From Rhizobium sp. FKY42 (GTDB taxonomy: Bacteria > Pseudomonadota > Alphaproteobacteria > Rhizobiales > Rhizobiaceae), in the NCBI RefSeq assembly GCF_005222835.1, contig NZ_STGA01000044.1, forward strand, positions 247,274 to 311,273: 64,000 nucleotides of DNA. Reading direction: 5' to 3'. Position 1 is the stretch's first letter. The number at the start of each line of letters is the position of its first letter. Under the pieces are notes generated by a model that did not search any database, was not told where the DNA came from, and saw only the letters and a list, made by a program, of their open reading frames with translations. Shown one piece after another: positions 61,511 to 64,000 of this stretch. The position numbers were made by a program, and so were the translations under genes.

Positions 61511-61511
61511 A
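61466..61511 (+). promoter_or_regulatory. Leader frame and ribosome-site hairpin before the unknown gene
   Basis: An 11-codon frame MSMSMSSLLRR (61469-61504) ends 6 bp before the ATG at 61511; the main ribosome site GGAGG (61497-61501) is part of its last codons. CTCATG (61466-61471) can pair with CATGAG (61480-61485), and CATGAG recurs at the main start. The stretch ACTCC-TTC-GGAGGT could hide the ribosome site. Translational coupling or a switch is possible; the leader has no clear ribosome site itself. Confidence 0.4.
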
Positions 61512-62653
61512 TGAGCCTTGAGGGCGCACCGCCTTCACAAAAACAGGGCAGTCCGCCCGCAGATCCTCTCCCATCGGGTTTGAGTCAGGAAAGCCGTGCC
61601 CAGCAGGAATATGGTGGCAGGGTTCAGTTGCATCAGGCCAATCTCTCCAGCGCGCGCCGCCTGCAACTGAGCGCAACATCAGGCAGAGAGGCGGACAGCG
61701 AGCCGCAAACGCTTCATCAGGCGAAACCGGACGCAGGAAACAGTGCGCGATATGGCGAAGACCAATCTCACGCCACGTCGGGCCTTTTGAGTTCGGTGGA
61801 CGCTACCCCAGCCGATGCCAATCTCCATCGGCAGAGCATGGCTCCAGGTGAAGGGAAAGATCATCGAGATCAGCTTATGGGACGGAGCCGGATTGATCTC
61901 AAAGACGGCAGGCAGAATCAGCAGGTCGACACAAACGCGCTGCACGATGCAGATCACATGTTTCCTCGAAGGGGTGGACACCTAAACACACCGATAGGCT
62001 CAAGGCTGGAAAAGGCCATCCCCCATGGACAGTTCCGAACAGCGCTGCCCGCCAGTCATCTTCTCAATCCTGATCTTTTGAATCCGATGAGTGCGCATCT
62101 GAGGAAAAGGTCTAGCGACCCGCCAGCGGATAATGATCCGCTGGCCCCCGGCAAGATCATGGCTGGCTCCACGCCCGAACACCTGTCAGATCGCAACACC
62201 TCTGAGCCGGATACCCAGATGTTCCCCGTCTCATCGTTGAAAGGGCTGCGTCCCCTGCAGCACTTCCCACCCGACGAGGCTGAGGAAACAGCAGAACCGG
62301 ACATGCCATTGCTGCGCCGGGTTTTGGATTTGCGTGCCGGCTCCATGTCAGAGATGCCTTTGAAGGCTGAGGTCACGGTGTCTTCAATCTCATCTATCGA
62401 GCAGCAAAAGAGATTGACCGCTATCAGCAGTCTCTTGCTTTTCTTCGACAGACTGTTGGATTTCAGTCGCATGAAGATGATACGGACCAAGCATCAGGAA
62501 GTCTTGAGCAGTGCCGAAGGCCGCCCCCTCAACGCGGATATCTATCCGGTCCGCCCGCTGGCCTATAGACGCAAATGCAAGAGGCCAGATGGCTGTGTGC
62601 TGAAGACTGGCGACACGTCATTCTGTGATCGCTGCATCACGCCAGATCTGTAA
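61511..62653 (+). CDS. Unknown 380-residue Ser/Pro/His-rich protein with Cys pairs
   Basis: 380 residues, not recognised. No signal peptide. Residues ~1-240 are polar, with Ser, Gln, His, Pro and charged residues and little predicted fold (SLEGAPPSQKQGSPPADPLP, HQANLSSARRLQLSATSGRE). A hydrophobic helical stretch appears near 310-325 (RLTAISSLLLFFDRLLDFSR). The C-terminal ~40 residues carry four Cys as C-x5-C and C-x2-C (KCKRPDGC, FCDRC), a possible zinc site. Good ribosome site GGAGG. Neighbour of the GDPD-like gene and of the tRNA 3' end; composition suggests a translocated effector or a horizontally acquired gene. Confidence 0.65.
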   Translation: MSLEGAPPSQKQGSPPADPLPSGLSQESRAQQEYGGRVQLHQANLSSARRLQLSATSGREADSEPQTLHQAKPDAGNSARYGEDQSHATSGLLSSVDATPADANLHRQSMAPGEGKDHRDQLMGRSRIDLKDGRQNQQVDTNALHDADHMFPRRGGHLNTPIGSRLEKAIPHGQFRTALPASHLLNPDLLNPMSAHLRKRSSDPPADNDPLAPGKIMAGSTPEHLSDRNTSEPDTQMFPVSSLKGLRPLQHFPPDEAEETAEPDMPLLRRVLDLRAGSMSEMPLKAEVTVSSISSIEQQKRLTAISSLLLFFDRLLDFSRMKMIRTKHQEVLSSAEGRPLNADIYPVRPLAYRRKCKRPDGCVLKTGDTSFCDRCITPDL

Positions 62654-62678
62654 GATGTCATGAAAGTTTGGGGAGAGA

Positions 62679-62755
62679 TGGTAGCGGGGGGCGGACTTGA
62701 ACCGCCGACCTTGGGGTTATGAATCCCACGCTCTAACCACCTGAGCTACCCCGCC
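62679..62755 (-). tRNA. tRNA-Met (CAT), elongator type
   Basis: 77 nt with encoded CCA. Cloverleaf on the minus strand: acceptor GGCGGGG at 62755-62749 pairs with CCCCGCT near the 3' end, D-arm AGCTCAGGTGGTTAGAGC, anticodon loop TTCATAA with anticodon CAT, T-arm GGCGG-TTCAAGT-CCGCC. The acceptor starts with a paired GG, so it is the elongator form, not the initiator. The 3' end faces the two unusual genes to the left. Confidence 0.95.
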
Positions 62756-62889
62756 ACACTCGCGCAACCTGCTGGCATCTGGTTTCATGCCCGGCGCGAT
62801 GTCGGGCTTATAAAGGGATGCTCCGGGCAAAGTCAAGCGCGGTTGTTACAAAAACGCAGCGCCTTTTCATGACGTTGTGGAGAGTGACC

Positions 62890-64000
62890 TCAAGCTGCCG
62901 CAGGTGCCGAAAGAAGCGCCTTGAGAGAGGCTTCTGCCTCGGCTGCCCGTTCTGATCGCTCAATGAAACCGCCGCCCCAGACGCGCGCATCCGGTCCTTC
63001 TGCCGAATAGAGCACGCAGGCCTGACCGGGTGCCACGCCCGCCTCGCCCACCAGAAGATCCACGTAGATGCCACGCTCGTCCACATGAAGCACCGCCGGT
63101 GTCGGCGGGCGCGTAGAGCGAACCTTGGCGAAACAGTGGAAGCCGTCCTTGGCGTCCTCCTCAAGAGCGGCATCGCCAATCCAGTTCATGTCGCGCAGAT
63201 AAACCCGGTGCGTATCGAGCGCCTCACGCGGACCGACGATCACCCGACGACCGCGGGCATCGAGGTAGACCACGTAGAGAGGCTCGCCAGTCGCGACGCC
63301 CAGACCCTTCCGCTGACCAATCGTATAATGCAGGATGCCGTCATGACGGCCTAGCACACGTCCGTCCATGTGCACGATATCGCCGGCAAGCGCCGCATTC
63401 GGCTTCACCTTGTTGATGATGTCGGCATATTTGCCCTGCGGTACGAAACAGATGTCCTGGCTATCGGCCTTCTTGGCAACAACCAGCCCCATGTCTTCGG
63501 CAAGCGCCCGAACTTCGGCCTTGGACATGCCGCCCAGCGGAAACCGAAGATAGTCGATCTGCTCCTGCGTGGTGGCAAAGAGAAACCAGCTCTGGTCCCG
63601 GTCGCTGTCGACGGGGCGATACAGCGCGCGCCGGTTCGGATTGTCCGACGAGGGATTAGGGCGCGAACGGATGTAGTGGCCTGTTGCCAACGCATCGGCT
63701 CCCAGTTCCTGCGCCGTGGCCAGAAGATCGGCAAACTTGACGGTCTGGTTACATGCAACGCACGGGATCGGCGTTTCACCCATCGCATAGGCTTCGGCGA
63801 AAGGATTGATCACCGTTTCGCGGAACCGCTTTTCATAGTCCAGCACGTAATGCGGGATGCCCAGGGTTTCCGAAACGCGACGCGCATCGTCGATATCCTG
63901 ACCAGCGCAGCAGGAGCCAGCACGATGGACAGCCGCACCGTGATCGTAAAGCTGCAGGGTGATGCCCAGCACATCATAGCCCTGACGTTTGAGCAGACCG
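62890..64000 (-). CDS. mnmA: tRNA-specific 2-thiouridylase MnmA (partial)
   Basis: Window-edge partial: about 370 codons present, the N-terminal start with the PP-loop SGGVDSS lies beyond 64000. It adds sulphur to U34 of tRNA for Lys, Glu and Gln. Visible motifs: catalytic Cys in [56 protein letters not shown] with the second catalytic Cys, and [20 protein letters not shown]. The C-terminal beta-barrel ends [12 protein letters not shown]. It lies 134 bp from the tRNA gene; the two share direction. Confidence 0.95.
   Translation of the reverse strand, partial: GLLKRQGYDVLGITLQLYDHGAAVHRAGSCCAGQDIDDARRVSETLGIPHYVLDYEKRFRETVINPFAEAYAMGETPIPCVACNQTVKFADLLATAQELGADALATGHYIRSRPNPSSDNPNRRALYRPVDSDRDQSWFLFATTQEQIDYLRFPLGGMSKAEVRALAEDMGLVVAKKADSQDICFVPQGKYADIINKVKPNAALAGDIVHMDGRVLGRHDGILHYTIGQRKGLGVATGEPLYVVYLDARGRRVIVGPREALDTHRVYLRDMNWIGDAALEEDAKDGFHCFAKVRSTRPPTPAVLHVDERGIYVDLLVGEAGVAPGQACVLYSAEGPDARVWGGGFIERSERAAEAEASLKALLSAPAAA

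Noticed and set aside
62679-62755. tRNA-Met as the attachment site of a genomic island
   Set aside because: No direct repeat of the tRNA 3' end and no integrase were found to the left; kept only as a possibility in a finding.

Overview
The window looks like a chromosomal segment of an alphaproteobacterium of the Rhizobiaceae (Agrobacterium/Rhizobium/Neorhizobium type). The evidence is a clustered CtrA cell-cycle module (sciP, ctrA, chpT, an EipA-type DUF1134 gene), RpoH, a C-rich 177-178 bp composite palindrome of the kind common between rhizobial genes, GANTC (CcrM) sites upstream of ctrA, and dense GC-rich coding with many ABC importers. The species cannot be fixed from sequence alone. No CRISPR array, insertion sequence, integrase or rRNA operon was seen; there is one tRNA.

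Layout. 1-4767 (minus): branched-chain amino acid importer livH-livM-livG-livF, a small DUF6867-like membrane gene and the start of the binding-protein gene (cut by the window edge). 4768-6518: a 716 bp gap with three hairpins, then an isolated phage-like DUF2793 gene. 6757-11410: cell-cycle block sciP, a GNAT gene, fliJ-like, ctrA, an atypical receiver, chpT, eipA. 11541-22838: housekeeping and envelope genes (coiled-coil membrane protein, TrmH-type methyltransferase, rluD-like, rpoH, a soluble chemoreceptor, fosX-like, a long disordered membrane protein, purA). 23035-32683: a DMT transporter, then a catabolic locus made of a creatininase-family amidohydrolase, a LysR regulator and a divergent operon (NMT1-type ABC importer, cytosine-deaminase-like amidohydrolase, GlcD-type flavin oxidoreductase), with a flavodoxin-fold reductase nearby. 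The creatininase gene and the operon share a 31-bp upstream motif (25/31 identical), and two copies of the composite palindrome flank the LysR-operon block. 32766-41971: lipoprotein transglycosylase, RidA, a CAP/RTX secreted protein, an mhqO-mhqD-like pair, ung, galE, a DUF454 gene, treY. 42078-42282: two tandem 24-residue membrane micro-proteins. 42406-48402: siderophore esterase and catecholate-type siderophore ABC importer, a GDPD gene and a small periplasmic protein. 48700-50520: a membrane chemoreceptor. 50581-57346: GntR regulator, spermidine/putrescine-type ABC importer, hydantoin-type racemase, GNAT. 57347-58761: a universal stress protein with a perfect FNR/FixK box upstream, and a small XRE protein. 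59184-62653: two low-homology secreted/effector-like genes between AT-rich DNA and the 3' end of tRNA-Met. 62890-64000: mnmA, running off the window.

How the parts fit. The two transporter loci (24-32 kb and 51-57 kb) both pair an importer with enzymes acting on cyclic amides or related N-heterocycles and each has its own regulator with visible operator candidates; their substrates are unknown. The ctrA region holds the kinase-relay output (ChpT), the master regulator (CtrA), its antagonist (SciP) and a likely target (EipA) together. The least explained parts are the shared-motif catabolic locus, the tandem micro-proteins, the structured leader before the first chemoreceptor, and the two-gene segment beside tRNA-Met.
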